From: Pararhodobacter zhoushanensis
Lineage (GTDB): Bacteria > Pseudomonadota > Alphaproteobacteria > Rhodobacterales > Rhodobacteraceae
Reading direction: 5' to 3'
DNA: 64,000 nucleotides
NCBI RefSeq assembly: GCF_003990445.1
Contig: NZ_REEZ01000001.1
Coordinates: forward strand, 872,358 to 936,357
Both the position numbers and the translations under genes were made by a program. Under the pieces are notes generated by a model. That model was not told where the DNA came from. It saw only the letters and a list, made by a program, of their open reading frames with translations, and ran no database searches. This document shows, piece after piece, positions 34,188 through 42,436 of this stretch (position 1 is the first letter of the stretch; the number at the start of each line of letters is the position of its first letter).

Positions 34188-35157
34188 AAAATCCCGCGAA
34201 TACGCCGTCAACGCGGTCCTGGCCCTGGGCCTGCTGCTGGTGCCGCTCTGGGCGCTGTGGGCCGGTGAGCCGTTTACCATCACGCTGGCGACCCGGATTG
34301 CTATTCTGGCGCTGGCCGGGGTTGGCCTGAACATCGCGCTGGGGCTGGGGGGCATGGTATCCTTCGGCCATGCCGCTTACTTTGGCATCGGCGCTTATGT
34401 CGCTGGAATCCTTGCGCAACACGCTTTTCTGAACACCCCGGTGCTGGGTCTGCCCGGCAGCAATCAGATGCTGACCATCTGGCCGGTTGCCATGCTGATC
34501 TCCGGCGTTATGGCAACGGCAATAGGCGCGCTGAGCCTGCGGACCTCTGGCATTTTCTTCATCATGATCACCCTCGCCTTCGCGCAAATGGTGTTCTATT
34601 TCGCCATTTCCTGGCCCGCTTACGGCGGCGAGGACGGGTTGCCGATCTACGTGCGCAACCAGTTCCCCGGCCTTAACACCATGCGGCCGTGGGATCTGTT
34701 CCTTGTCGCCTTCGGTGTGCTGATGGTTGGGCTGGCGTTTTCAGCCCTGCTGCGCGGCTCGCGGTTTGGTGCGGCTCTGATGGCGATCCGCCAGAATCCC
34801 GAACGCGCAGCGGCCGTCGGCATTAACCCTTACGGGGTCCAACTCACTGCCTTCGCGATTTCGGGGATGATCACCGGCCTGGCGGGCGCGCTGATGGCGG
34901 ACCTGACGCGCTTCACCTCGCCGTCGATGATGGCTTGGCCGATGTCAGGCGAGCTGATCGTGATCATCATTCTGGGCGGCACGGGGCGGCTGTTCGGCCC
35001 GGTTGCCGGCGCGGCCATTCTGGTCGGGTTTGAAGTCACGTTCGGTGGCATGACCGAGCATTGGAAACTCTGGCTGGGCCTCGTGCTGCTGGGCGCCGTG
35101 CTCTTTGCGCGCGGCGGTCTGATCGGCCTGATCGCGGGGAAAGAACGCCATGGTTGA
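34180..35157 (+). CDS. ABC transporter 1 permease, LivM type
   Basis: 325 residues, hydrophobic throughout. GLNIALGLGGMVSFGHAAYFGIGAYVAG is the family core; RFGAALMAIRQNPERAAAVGINPY the ATPase-contact loop; IILGGTGRLFGPVAGAAIL the C-terminal mark. Overlaps livH and livG-type neighbours by 8 bp each, showing a tightly coupled operon. Inner membrane. Confidence 0.93.
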   Translation: MPEKSREYAVNAVLALGLLLVPLWALWAGEPFTITLATRIAILALAGVGLNIALGLGGMVSFGHAAYFGIGAYVAGILAQHAFLNTPVLGLPGSNQMLTIWPVAMLISGVMATAIGALSLRTSGIFFIMITLAFAQMVFYFAISWPAYGGEDGLPIYVRNQFPGLNTMRPWDLFLVAFGVLMVGLAFSALLRGSRFGAALMAIRQNPERAAAVGINPYGVQLTAFAISGMITGLAGALMADLTRFTSPSMMAWPMSGELIVIIILGGTGRLFGPVAGAAILVGFEVTFGGMTEHWKLWLGLVLLGAVLFARGGLIGLIAGKERHG

Positions 35158-35899
35158 GCCGGTCCTGACCCTGTCCCACCTGAAAAAGTCCTTCGGCGCG
35201 CTCAAGGCGACCGATGACGTGTCGCTGACGCTGATACCGGGCGAAATCCACGCGCTGATTGGCCCAAATGGCGCAGGCAAATCCACGCTGATCGGCCAGA
35301 TCGCGGGCAAGATCGCGCCCGACAGCGGCACGATCACCTTTCGCGGCCGCGATGTCACCCAGTTGAGCACCGCCCAGCGCGCGCGTCTGGGACTGGGGCG
35401 CAGCTTTCAGATCTCCTCGCTGATCCCGGAATTTTCTGCCCGCCGCAATGTGATGCTGGCGCTGCAGTCCCGCCAGGGCCACCCGTTCCGCTTTCTTAAA
35501 CCCGTGCAGCGCGACCGCGGCCTGATCGCGGGCGCGCAGGCCATCCTGACCCGTGTGGGGATGGAAGGCCGCGCCAGCGTCCCCTCGGCCGAACTCAGCC
35601 ACGGCGAGCGCAGGCTCTTGGAAATCGCCATGGCGCTGGCGCTGGAACCGGCGTGCTTTCTGCTGGATGAGCCGATGGCAGGCATGGGGACCGAAGGGGT
35701 GGGCAAGCTGGTCAGCTTCCTGCAAGACCTCAAAGCACAGGCACCGATCCTGCTGGTCGAACACGACATGGACGCAGTGTTCGCGCTGGCCGACCGCATC
35801 ACGGTGCTGGTTTACGGGCAGATCATCGCTTCGGGCAGCGTCGAGGAAATCCGCCATGACCCGCGCGTACGCGAAGCCTATCTGGGAGACCCGGCATGA
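35150..35899 (+). CDS. ABC transporter 1 ATPase, LivG type
   Basis: 249 residues. Walker A GPNGAGKST (about 38-46), Q loop near GRSFQIS, signature LSHGERRLLEIAMAL (about 147), Walker B CFLLDEPMAGM, and switch VEHDMDAVF. LivG-type energy subunit; the signature Ser-His-Gly-Glu replaces the more usual SYGQ/SGGE forms but keeps the essential residues. Overlaps both neighbours. Confidence 0.93.
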   Translation: MVEPVLTLSHLKKSFGALKATDDVSLTLIPGEIHALIGPNGAGKSTLIGQIAGKIAPDSGTITFRGRDVTQLSTAQRARLGLGRSFQISSLIPEFSARRNVMLALQSRQGHPFRFLKPVQRDRGLIAGAQAILTRVGMEGRASVPSAELSHGERRLLEIAMALALEPACFLLDEPMAGMGTEGVGKLVSFLQDLKAQAPILLVEHDMDAVFALADRITVLVYGQIIASGSVEEIRHDPRVREAYLGDPA

Positions 35900-36585
35900 C
35901 TGACCTGCTCAGGGTCGAGGGGATCGAGGTGTTCTACGGTGCCTCGCAAGCACTGTTCGGCGTCGATCTGACAGTGAAAGAGGGCCAGGCCGTCGCCCTG
36001 ATGGGCCGCAACGGGATGGGCAAGACGACGACGATCCGCACGCTGTGCCGCCTGCACACGGCGTACCGCGGGCAGGTCTGGTTCGCCGGGCAGACGATCA
36101 CCACCCTGCCCAGCTACAAGGCCGCGCGGCTTGGCATCGGGCTGGTGCCCGAGGGGCGGCGCTGCTTTGCCACGCTCACCGTCACCGAGAACCTGATCGC
36201 CGCCGCCCGCCCCGGCGCGTGGACGCTGGAACGAGTGCAAAGCTTCTTCCCCCGGCTGGCCGAGCGCGCCGGTCAACAGGCCAGCACGCTGTCGGGCGGC
36301 GAACAACAGATGCTGGCGATCGGGCGCGCCCTGATGACCAACCCGCGCCTGCTGGTGCTGGATGAGGCGACCGAGGGCCTCGCCCCCGTCATCCGTCAGG
36401 AAATCTGGGCCGCGATCCGCGCGCTCAAAGCGCAGGGCCTGTCCATCCTCGTGGTCGACAAAACCCTGAGCGAACTCAAACCCGTCGCAGACGCTTGCGT
36501 CATTCTGGAACGCGGCCAAAGCGTCTGGTCCGGCCCCCCGTCCGCGATCACCCCCGACATCGAACACCGCTACCTCGGCCTCTGA
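35896..36585 (+). CDS. ABC transporter 1 ATPase, LivF type
   Basis: 229 residues. Walker A GRNGMGKTT (about 36-44), LSGGEQQMLAIGRALM signature, Walker B LLVLDEATEGLAPV. The switch position reads VVDKTLSEL where most ABC ATPases have a His (VEQ/VEH-type sequence); whether activity rests on the partner LivG site is open. Last gene of operon 1; a mosaic repeat follows the stop. Confidence 0.92.
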   Translation: MTDLLRVEGIEVFYGASQALFGVDLTVKEGQAVALMGRNGMGKTTTIRTLCRLHTAYRGQVWFAGQTITTLPSYKAARLGIGLVPEGRRCFATLTVTENLIAAARPGAWTLERVQSFFPRLAERAGQQASTLSGGEQQMLAIGRALMTNPRLLVLDEATEGLAPVIRQEIWAAIRALKAQGLSILVVDKTLSELKPVADACVILERGQSVWSGPPSAITPDIEHRYLGL

Positions 36586-36601
36586 CCTCTCACCTTGTTT
36601 C

Positions 36602-36703
36602 AAATACTCACAGGGGGGTCCGGGGGACGCGTGCGTCCCCCGGCGGGGGCCGGGGCTGGCCCCGGCGCGGCGCGAGGGGGCTCGATGCCCCCGAGCGCCG
36701 CCC
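36602..36703. repeat. Mosaic intergenic repeat, copy e
   Basis: Opens with AAATACTCACAGGGGGG 16 bp after the livF-type stop, then GGGGGACGC/GCGTCCCCC, GGGGCC/GGCCCC and GGGGGCTC-GAT-GCCCCC hairpins. It separates convergent operon 1 and the TetR gene and probably terminates both. Confidence 0.75.
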
Positions 36704-37297
36704 CTACCGGCCCACCCCTGCGATCCCGTCAAGCACCAGCGCCGTCGCGACATCCGCGTAATCCTCGCGCGTGACCGCCCCGCCGTCGCGGAACCACATG
36801 TAGACCCAGTTCATCATGCCAAACAGCGACATGGTCACCGGCATCAACAACGGCGCTTCCAGCTCTGGCCGCACCGCACGCAAGACCTCAGAGAACCGCC
36901 GCACGATACGGCGCTCGATGGCGTGGATCTGCTCCTTCTGATCCGGCGGGAGGGTCGGCGTGCCGTTCAGCTGAACCTTGTGGAAATTATCGGCGTCCCT
37001 GTAGGTTTCCAGCACCGCGCCAACCAGCGCCCTGAGCCGCGCGCGGGGCGGCAAGGCTGCGTCATCGGCTGCGCTCACTGCGTCGTCCAGCTCGGACAGA
37101 TGCGTGCGGATGATACCGAAAATCAGCGCGTCCTTGCCCGGGTAATAGTGGTACAGCAGCGCCTTCGAGACCCCCGCCTGCCCCGCGATCTGCGCCATCG
37201 AGGCCTTGTCCATGCCCTGCTCGGCCAGCACCGCCGCGGCGCTGGTCAGGATCGCGCGTTGCTTGTCCTCAAAGTCGAGGGCGCGGGTACGGGCCAT
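36704..37297 (-). CDS. TetR/AcrR family regulator
   Basis: 197 residues. N-terminal HTH: AILTSAAAVLAEQGMDKASMAQIAGQAGVSKALLYHYYPGKDALIF (about 15-60), then an all-helical effector domain with TMSLFGMMNWVYMWFRDGG, as in acyl-CoA-responsive TetR proteins. Start ATG 37297. It is downstream of paaG-paaI-paaK on the same strand, and a TetR-like operator overlaps the paaG promoter, so it may be the PaaR of this set (inference). Confidence 0.85.
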   Translation of the reverse strand: MARTRALDFEDKQRAILTSAAAVLAEQGMDKASMAQIAGQAGVSKALLYHYYPGKDALIFGIIRTHLSELDDAVSAADDAALPPRARLRALVGAVLETYRDADNFHKVQLNGTPTLPPDQKEQIHAIERRIVRRFSEVLRAVRPELEAPLLMPVTMSLFGMMNWVYMWFRDGGAVTREDYADVATALVLDGIAGVGR

Positions 37298-37322
37298 GGT
37301 CCGGCTCCTTGCTGGCGGAGGG

Positions 37323-37375
37323 AGGGGGGCTAGCCCCCCTCTGGCCGTTCCGGCCATTCACCCCCCAGAGTATTT
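37323..37375. repeat. Mosaic intergenic repeat, copy f
   Basis: Perfect 18-bp palindrome AGGGGGGCTAGCCCCCCT (37323-37340), a TGGCCG/CGGCCA pair, ACCCCCCA and GAGTATTT (37368-37375). On the minus strand AAATACTC comes 17 bp after the paaK stop. Confidence 0.75.
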
Positions 37376-37392
37376 CCGACAAGATGATGGGC

Positions 37393-38703
37393 TCAGGCTT
37401 TGGGCCGGTTATCGACCACGCGCTTGGCCTTGCCATCCGAGCGCGGGGCGCCGCCGGGGTTGTGCACGGTGATTTTGGTCGACACCCCCACCACCGATTT
37501 GATGTGATGCGCCAGTTCCTTGGCAGAAGCGGCGCGCGCCTCTGCCCCGGCGCTGCTCTCGGTTGCCTCGCAATGCACGACCATCGCGTCCATCCGGTCG
37601 GCGCGGACCAGTTCGATCTGGAAATGCGGGGCGAGGCCCGAGCATTTCAGGATCTGTTCCTCGATCTGCGTCGGGAATACATTGACCCCGCGCAGGATGA
37701 TCATGTCATCCGAGCGCCCGGTGATCTTTTCCATCCGCCGCATCGAGCGCGCGGTGCCCGGCAGCAGGCGCGTCAGGTCGCGGGTGCGGTAGCGGATGAT
37801 CGGCAGGCCCTCTTTGGTGAGCGTGGTAAACACCAGCTCGCCCATCTCGCCATCCGCCACCGGCTCGCCGGTTTCGGGGTTGATGATCTCGGGGTAGAAA
37901 TGGTCCTCCCAGATGTGCAGCCCATCCTTGGTTTCGACGCATTCATTGGCCACACCCGGCCCCATGACCTCGGAGAGGCCGTAGATATCGACGGCGTGCA
38001 TATCGAAGGCCTCTTCAATCTCGCGGCGCATGGCGTTGGTCCAGGGTTCGGCGCCGAAGATGCCGACGGCGAGCGAGCTTTCGCGCGGGTCGATCCCCTG
38101 GCGGCGGAATTCATCGAGGATCGACAGCATGTAGCTGGGTGTGACCATGATCACGCGCGGCTTGAAGTCCTGGATCAGCGTCACCTGCCGCTCGGTCATC
38201 CCGCCCGAGATCGGCACCACGGTGCAACCGAGTTTCTCGGCCCCGTAATGCGCGCCCAAGCCCCCGGTGAAGAGCCCATAGCCATAGGCAACGTGCAAAA
38301 TGTCCCCAGCCCGGCCGCCCGAGGCGCGGATCGAGCGGGCAGTCAGTCCGGCCCAGGTGTCGATATCCTTGGCAGTGTAGCCCACAACGGTGGGTTTGCC
38401 GGTGGTGCCGGACGAGGCATGGATGCGGGCGATTTTCTCCCGCGGGACGGCGAACATGCCGAACGGATAGGTATCGCGCAGGTCGGTTTTCACCGTGAAC
38501 GGGAACTTCGCCAGATCGGAAAGGGTCTTCAGATCATCCGGGTGCACGCCCTTTTCGTCAAAGCGCTTGCGGTAGAACGGCGAGTTTTCATAGGCATGGG
38601 TGAGCGTCCATTTCAGCCGCTCAAGCTGCAGGCCGCTGATCTCATCGCGCGAGGCGGTTTCGATCGGCTCCAGATCACCGGGGCGGGGCGAGAGGTCTTC
38701 CAT
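37393..38703 (-). CDS. paaK: Phenylacetate--CoA ligase
   Basis: 436 residues, full length. Adenylates phenylacetate and forms phenylacetyl-CoA, the first step of the Paa route. Motifs: HASSGTTGKPTVVGYT (P loop, about 94), YGYGLFTGGLGAHYGAE, DIYGLSEVMGPGVA (about 236), GRSDDMIILRGVNVFPTQIE (about 326) and the catalytic lysine in GKAKRVVD at the end. Three bases after paaI; last enzyme gene of paaG-paaI-paaK. Confidence 0.95.
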   Translation of the reverse strand: MEDLSPRPGDLEPIETASRDEISGLQLERLKWTLTHAYENSPFYRKRFDEKGVHPDDLKTLSDLAKFPFTVKTDLRDTYPFGMFAVPREKIARIHASSGTTGKPTVVGYTAKDIDTWAGLTARSIRASGGRAGDILHVAYGYGLFTGGLGAHYGAEKLGCTVVPISGGMTERQVTLIQDFKPRVIMVTPSYMLSILDEFRRQGIDPRESSLAVGIFGAEPWTNAMRREIEEAFDMHAVDIYGLSEVMGPGVANECVETKDGLHIWEDHFYPEIINPETGEPVADGEMGELVFTTLTKEGLPIIRYRTRDLTRLLPGTARSMRRMEKITGRSDDMIILRGVNVFPTQIEEQILKCSGLAPHFQIELVRADRMDAMVVHCEATESSAGAEARAASAKELAHHIKSVVGVSTKITVHNPGGAPRSDGKAKRVVDNRPKA

Positions 38704-38706
38704 GGC

Positions 38707-39150
38707 TCACTCCTCAGAGAATTCGGGCAGATGGGTGCCCTTGACGGTACGCGAATGGCCCCGGAACTCGGCGACCGGCTGGCCGGACTGGTTCGTGACC
38801 TGAATGTCGTAGATGCCGCTGCGGCCCTGTTTCCAGATCTCGCGGGCTGAGGCAGTCAGCACATCGCCCTCGAACGCCGGGGCGAGAAAGGTGATCTGCG
38901 CCATCTGCGCGACGGTGCGCTGGTTGTAGGTGTTGCAGGCGAAGGCAAAGGCGCTGTCGGCCAGCGTGAACATGAACCCGCCGTGGCAGGTCTTCAGCCC
39001 GTTGGTCATGTCGCGCATCACCCTCATGGTGATCACCGCCTGACCGGGGGCGACGCTTTGCAGCACCATGCCCAGCCCGTTGGTGGCCTCGTCCTGCGCC
39101 CACATGGAATCGGCGCAGGCCTGTGCAAGCTCTTGCGGGGTCAGGGTCAT
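38707..39150 (-). CDS. paaI: Hydroxyphenylacetyl-CoA thioesterase PaaI
   Basis: 147 residues, hot-dog fold. NGLKTCHGGFMFTLADSAFAFACN (about 50-73) carries the catalytic Asp and is the PaaI hallmark. Releases CoA from stalled ring-hydroxylated phenylacetyl-CoA intermediates. Start ATG 39150 overlaps the paaG stop by 4 bp. Confidence 0.93.
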   Translation of the reverse strand: MTLTPQELAQACADSMWAQDEATNGLGMVLQSVAPGQAVITMRVMRDMTNGLKTCHGGFMFTLADSAFAFACNTYNQRTVAQMAQITFLAPAFEGDVLTASAREIWKQGRSGIYDIQVTNQSGQPVAEFRGHSRTVKGTHLPEFSEE

Positions 39151-39935
39151 TTGCCGGTGAACTCCGCCGGGCGTTTGTCGAGGAAGGCGCCGACGCCCTC
39201 GGCGTAATCGGCGCTTTCGCCGCAGGCTTTCATCAGCTCGGCCTCCAGCTCAAGATGCGCGTCCAGCGTGTTGGTGGCGGCGGCCTGCAGGGCGCGTTTG
39301 GTCTGCGCAAAGCCGAAGGTCGGGCCGGAGGCGAAGCGTTTGGCCAGCGCGCGCGCCTCGGTCATCAGCGCGTCATCGGGCAGGCATTGCCAGATCAGGC
39401 CCCAGTCGGCGGCCTGTTGCGCGGGCAAGGGTTGCGCGGTCAGCGCCAGACCCATGGCGCGCTGCGCGCCCAGCAGCTGGGTCAGGTGCCAGCTGCCGCC
39501 GGTGTCGGGGATCAGGCCAACCTTTGAGAATGACTGGATAAACTTGGCGCTCTGCGCGGCAAGGGTCAGGTCGCAGTTCAGCGCCAGAGACGAGCCTGCG
39601 CCCGCCGCCACGCCGTTCACCGCGCAGATCACCGGCATCTCCAGCGCCTTGATCTGGCGCACCAGAGGCGCCCAGAGGCGGCGCACGGTGTCGCCCAGAT
39701 CGGGCGGGCCGTCCATCGTGCGCGGGTCGCGGTCGCCCAGATCCTGCCCGGCGCAAAAGCCCCGACCCGCGCCCGTCAGCAGCACGCAGCGCGCCTCGGA
39801 CGGCGCACGGTTCAGCGCGGCGCGCAGGGCAAGATGCATGCTTTCGGTAAAGGAATTCAGCCGCTCGGGCCGGTTGAGCGTGACTTCAAGCACGCCGTCG
39901 GAAAGGCTCACCAGAATGGTGTCCGAATCGCTCAT
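39147..39935 (-). CDS. paaG: 1,2-epoxyphenylacetyl-CoA isomerase (crotonase fold)
   Basis: 262 residues. Enoyl-CoA hydratase/isomerase family: LNRPERLNSFTESMHLAL, oxyanion hole in GRGFCAGQDLGD and GVAAGAGSSLALNCDL, and IPDTGGSWHLTQLLG with the PaaG-type Asp. Turns ring-epoxide into the oxepin in the Paa pathway. I used ATG 39935, with GGAGG upstream; a longer frame has no family match. Promoter with embedded operator at 39971-39998. Confidence 0.9.
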   Translation of the reverse strand: MSDSDTILVSLSDGVLEVTLNRPERLNSFTESMHLALRAALNRAPSEARCVLLTGAGRGFCAGQDLGDRDPRTMDGPPDLGDTVRRLWAPLVRQIKALEMPVICAVNGVAAGAGSSLALNCDLTLAAQSAKFIQSFSKVGLIPDTGGSWHLTQLLGAQRAMGLALTAQPLPAQQAADWGLIWQCLPDDALMTEARALAKRFASGPTFGFAQTKRALQAAATNTLDAHLELEAELMKACGESADYAEGVGAFLDKRPAEFTGK

Positions 39936-39970
39936 GGAATCCTCCCTTGACGGCATGGCCGACGACAGAA

Positions 39971-39998
39971 AACTTACATAGACCGACCGTTCAGTCAA
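39971..39998 (-). promoter_or_regulatory. paaG promoter with TetR-type operator in the spacer
   Basis: On the minus strand -35 TTGACT (complement of 39993-39998), 16-bp spacer, -10 TAAGTT (complement of 39971-39976). The imperfect dyad GACCGACCGTTCAGTC (39981-39996) overlaps the -35 and fills most of the spacer, matching the ACCGACCG-type half-sites of TetR regulators of acyl-CoA pathways. Confidence 0.6.
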
Positions 39999-40056
39999 TG
40001 AATTATGCGCGGCGTCGCGGCTGGTTTTACCGCTCCGCCCGTGGCAATCAGGCGGG

Positions 40057-40878
40057 ATGAGTGAGCAAAGCAAAACCTTGTTGATCACGGGCGCGAACGG
40101 GCGGGTCGGAAGGCTGTTGCAGGCAGCGGGTTTGGCGTCGGTGGCCTGGTCCGGACGCGGCGCGCGACATGATCTGGCGTGGTCGCCGCTGGACGGCCCT
40201 GATCCACTGCTCGACTGGTGCGCGGCCAACGGGCGACCGCGCGCTCTGGTCATGCTGGCGGGGGTGACGCCGAGACCGGACGCGCGGCTGGACGACAATG
40301 TCGCCCTCGGCATCGCGACGCTGCGCGCCGCGCGCGACGCGGGGATCGGGCGGGTGCTGCTGGCGTCGTCGTCGGCAGTCTATGGATCCGGGCGGGCCGA
40401 GCCGTGGGATGAGGACGACGCCTGCTACCCCGCCAACGACTATGGCCGCGCCAAGCTGGCGATGGAACAGGCCTGCACCGGGCCGGACGTGACGCATCTG
40501 CGCATCGGCAATGTCGCCGGAGCCGATGCGCTGCTCACCAACCCGCGTCGCCCGCTGCTACTGGACCAGTTCGCCGATGGCAGCGGCTCTGTGCGCAGCT
40601 ACATCGGCCCGCAAACACTGGGCCGGGTGCTGATGGCGCTGGCGCTGGCCCCTTCCCTGCCGCCGGTGCTGAACATCGGCACGCCCGAGCCGGTGGATAT
40701 GGCCGATCTGGCGGCGGCGGCGGGTCTGCCGGTCGCGCGTCAGCCTGCACCGCCCCAAGCGATCGCGCGCCTTACGCTGGCCACCGGACGGCTTGAATCC
40801 CTTGTCCGGCTGCAACATACCGACAGCACAGCGCCCGCAATGATCGCCGAGTGGCGCGCCTGCAAGGACGACGCATGA
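40057..40878 (+). CDS. NAD-dependent epimerase/dehydratase family protein
   Basis: 273 residues, extended SDR fold. Rossmann TGANGRVGRLL (about 11-21), SSSAVYGSG with the catalytic Ser/Thr and YGRAKLAME with the YxxxK pair. Likely acts on a nucleotide sugar. The next gene, a sugar transferase, starts in its stop codon, so the pair probably makes and loads one sugar. Confidence 0.85.
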   Translation: MSEQSKTLLITGANGRVGRLLQAAGLASVAWSGRGARHDLAWSPLDGPDPLLDWCAANGRPRALVMLAGVTPRPDARLDDNVALGIATLRAARDAGIGRVLLASSSAVYGSGRAEPWDEDDACYPANDYGRAKLAMEQACTGPDVTHLRIGNVAGADALLTNPRRPLLLDQFADGSGSVRSYIGPQTLGRVLMALALAPSLPPVLNIGTPEPVDMADLAAAAGLPVARQPAPPQAIARLTLATGRLESLVRLQHTDSTAPAMIAEWRACKDDA

Positions 40879-41480
40879 ACCCCTCCAAACGCGCCTTCGA
40901 CCTCTGGACCGCTGCCATGATCACGCCCTTTGTCGTGCCCATGGTGATCGTGATTGCGCTGATGATCCTGATCAAGGACGGTCGCCCGATCTTCTACGGC
41001 GGTGAGCGGATGACCACGCCGACGCGCGGCTTCCGGCTGTGGAAGTTCCGCACGATGACGGTGGATGCGGGTGACCGGGGCGTCTCGGGCGGGGACAAGG
41101 CGCGGCGCATCACCCCGGTTGGCGCATGGCTGCGCCGCCGCCGCTTTGACGAGCTGCCGCAGCTGTGGAACCTGTGGGTCGGGGATGTGTCGGTGGTCGG
41201 CCCGCGCCCGCCCCTGCGCGAATACGTCGAGCGGTTTCCCGAGGTGTATAACGAGGTGCTGAAAAGCCGTCCGGGGCTGACCGGGCTGGCCTCGATCTAT
41301 TACTCGAAGCACGAGCAGCACCTGCTGGCACGGGCGAAAACGCCGCAGGAAACCGACGCGATATATGCTGGCAACTGCGTGCCGCGCAAAGCACGCATCG
41401 ACTTGATGTATCAACGGAACTGGACGTTCTGCTTTGATCTCAACGTGGTGCGGAAGACGCTGTTCCCGTCGGCGCGTTAA
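40875..41480 (+). CDS. Bacterial sugar transferase (short PglC/WbaP-like)
   Basis: 201 residues: one membrane helix (about 12-34) and the catalytic domain, the minimal form. RLWKFRTMTVDAG, RRRRFDELPQLWNLWVGDVSVVGPRPPL and SRPGLTGLASIYYS are signatures; the Asp-Glu pair is in FDELPQ. Transfers sugar-1-phosphate to a polyprenyl carrier. Much shorter than the WcaJ-like enzyme at 16381-17910, which has an extended N-terminus. Confidence 0.9.
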   Translation: MNPSKRAFDLWTAAMITPFVVPMVIVIALMILIKDGRPIFYGGERMTTPTRGFRLWKFRTMTVDAGDRGVSGGDKARRITPVGAWLRRRRFDELPQLWNLWVGDVSVVGPRPPLREYVERFPEVYNEVLKSRPGLTGLASIYYSKHEQHLLARAKTPQETDAIYAGNCVPRKARIDLMYQRNWTFCFDLNVVRKTLFPSAR

Positions 41481-42097
41481 GCCCGCGCCCCGAGCAGCCG
41501 CAGGCCCGCAAGGCCGAACAGCAGCGCCAGCGCGCCGTCGATCCAGCGCCGCGCGGCGCGGTACGCCCGGGTCACCTGCGGCATGGAAAAGAGCAGCGCA
41601 TACCCGACATGGACCGCGACACCCAGAACCGCACAGCCCGCGATGAGGATCTGCGCGCTGTGTGCAGGGGCAGCAGGCCCAAGGCCCAGCGACAGGATCG
41701 CGACCCATCCCAGAACGGATTTCGGGTTGGACAGGTGCAACAACACGCCCCGTCGGTACAACGCGCCCGCAGTCATCCGCGCGGACGGCAGCTGCGACGG
41801 TGCGCTGGCTGACAGTGCCGAGCGCGCCGATTTATAGGCAAGAAACAGCAGGTAAACCCCGCCGGCGATCTTGATCGCGACAAGCGCCTGCGCATAGGTG
41901 GTGAGGAGCGCCGATAGCCCTGTTGCGGCCAGCCCTGCCCAGACCATGCTGCCGGTCATCACCCCCAGCGCCAGAACCACGGCCGGGATGCGCCCTTGCG
42001 TCATTGCCGTGCTGATGATGGCCAGCGTGCTGGGGCCCGGACTGGCAACGGCGAACAGATAGGCAATGAAGGCCAGCAAGAAAGCGTCGAGCTGCAT
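41477..42097 (-). CDS. LysE family amino acid exporter
   Basis: 206 residues, about six membrane helices. LysE/RhtB signature at the N-terminus: FLLAFIAYLFAVASPGPSTLAIISTAMTQGRIPAVVLALGVMTGSM. LHLSNPKSVLGWVAIL mid-protein is also typical. Exports amino acids or homoserine-lactone-like molecules. Convergent with the sugar transferase (4-bp stop overlap). Confidence 0.92.
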   Translation of the reverse strand: MQLDAFLLAFIAYLFAVASPGPSTLAIISTAMTQGRIPAVVLALGVMTGSMVWAGLAATGLSALLTTYAQALVAIKIAGGVYLLFLAYKSARSALSASAPSQLPSARMTAGALYRRGVLLHLSNPKSVLGWVAILSLGLGPAAPAHSAQILIAGCAVLGVAVHVGYALLFSMPQVTRAYRAARRWIDGALALLFGLAGLRLLGARA

Positions 42098-42123
42098 GTC
42101 AAACCCGCGATGCGCCTGTCAGC

Positions 42124-42144
42124 AAAAAGGGGCCTTTCGGCCCC
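42124..42144 (-). terminator. Rho-independent terminator after nfeD-like gene
   Basis: Minus strand GGGGCC-GAAA-GGCCCC followed by TTTTT, within 25 bp of the stop. Confidence 0.88.
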
Positions 42145-42148
42145 CGTT

Positions 42149-42436
42149 TCAGTCTTCGTTGATGTCGTGGTCGATCTTCTTCAGCTGCCCGCTGCGCACG
42201 CCCAGAAGCGCGCGCATCGCCAGCCAGGCGATGACCGAGATCACCGCAAACACCAGCAGTGCGTTGATCAGCGACACCGACAGCCAGCCCATGCCGGGCA
42301 GGCCCAGCGCGATCAGCGCACCGGTTGCGACGGCACCGACCGCGAAGCCGGCAAACAGGAAGCCGGGCACCAGCACCTCAAGAATCGCCAGCGCCAGACC
42401 GGCAGCGATCCAGACCCACCAGAGCGATTCCAGCAT
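42149..42436 (-). CDS. NfeD-like short membrane protein
   Basis: 95 residues: two or three hydrophobic helices (WWVWIAAGLALAILEVLVPGFLFAGFAVGAVATGALIALG and LLVFAVISVIAWLAMRALL) and a short polar tail. It lacks the OB domain of full NfeD1b. Such proteins pair with SPFH/stomatin partners in membrane quality control; the partner starts immediately upstream with a one-base overlap. Confidence 0.85.
   Translation of the reverse strand: MLESLWWVWIAAGLALAILEVLVPGFLFAGFAVGAVATGALIALGLPGMGWLSVSLINALLVFAVISVIAWLAMRALLGVRSGQLKKIDHDINED

Noticed and set aside
39936-40313. Extension of paaG frame
   Set aside because: Covers the promoter and the antisense of the epimerase gene; no crotonase-like sequence.
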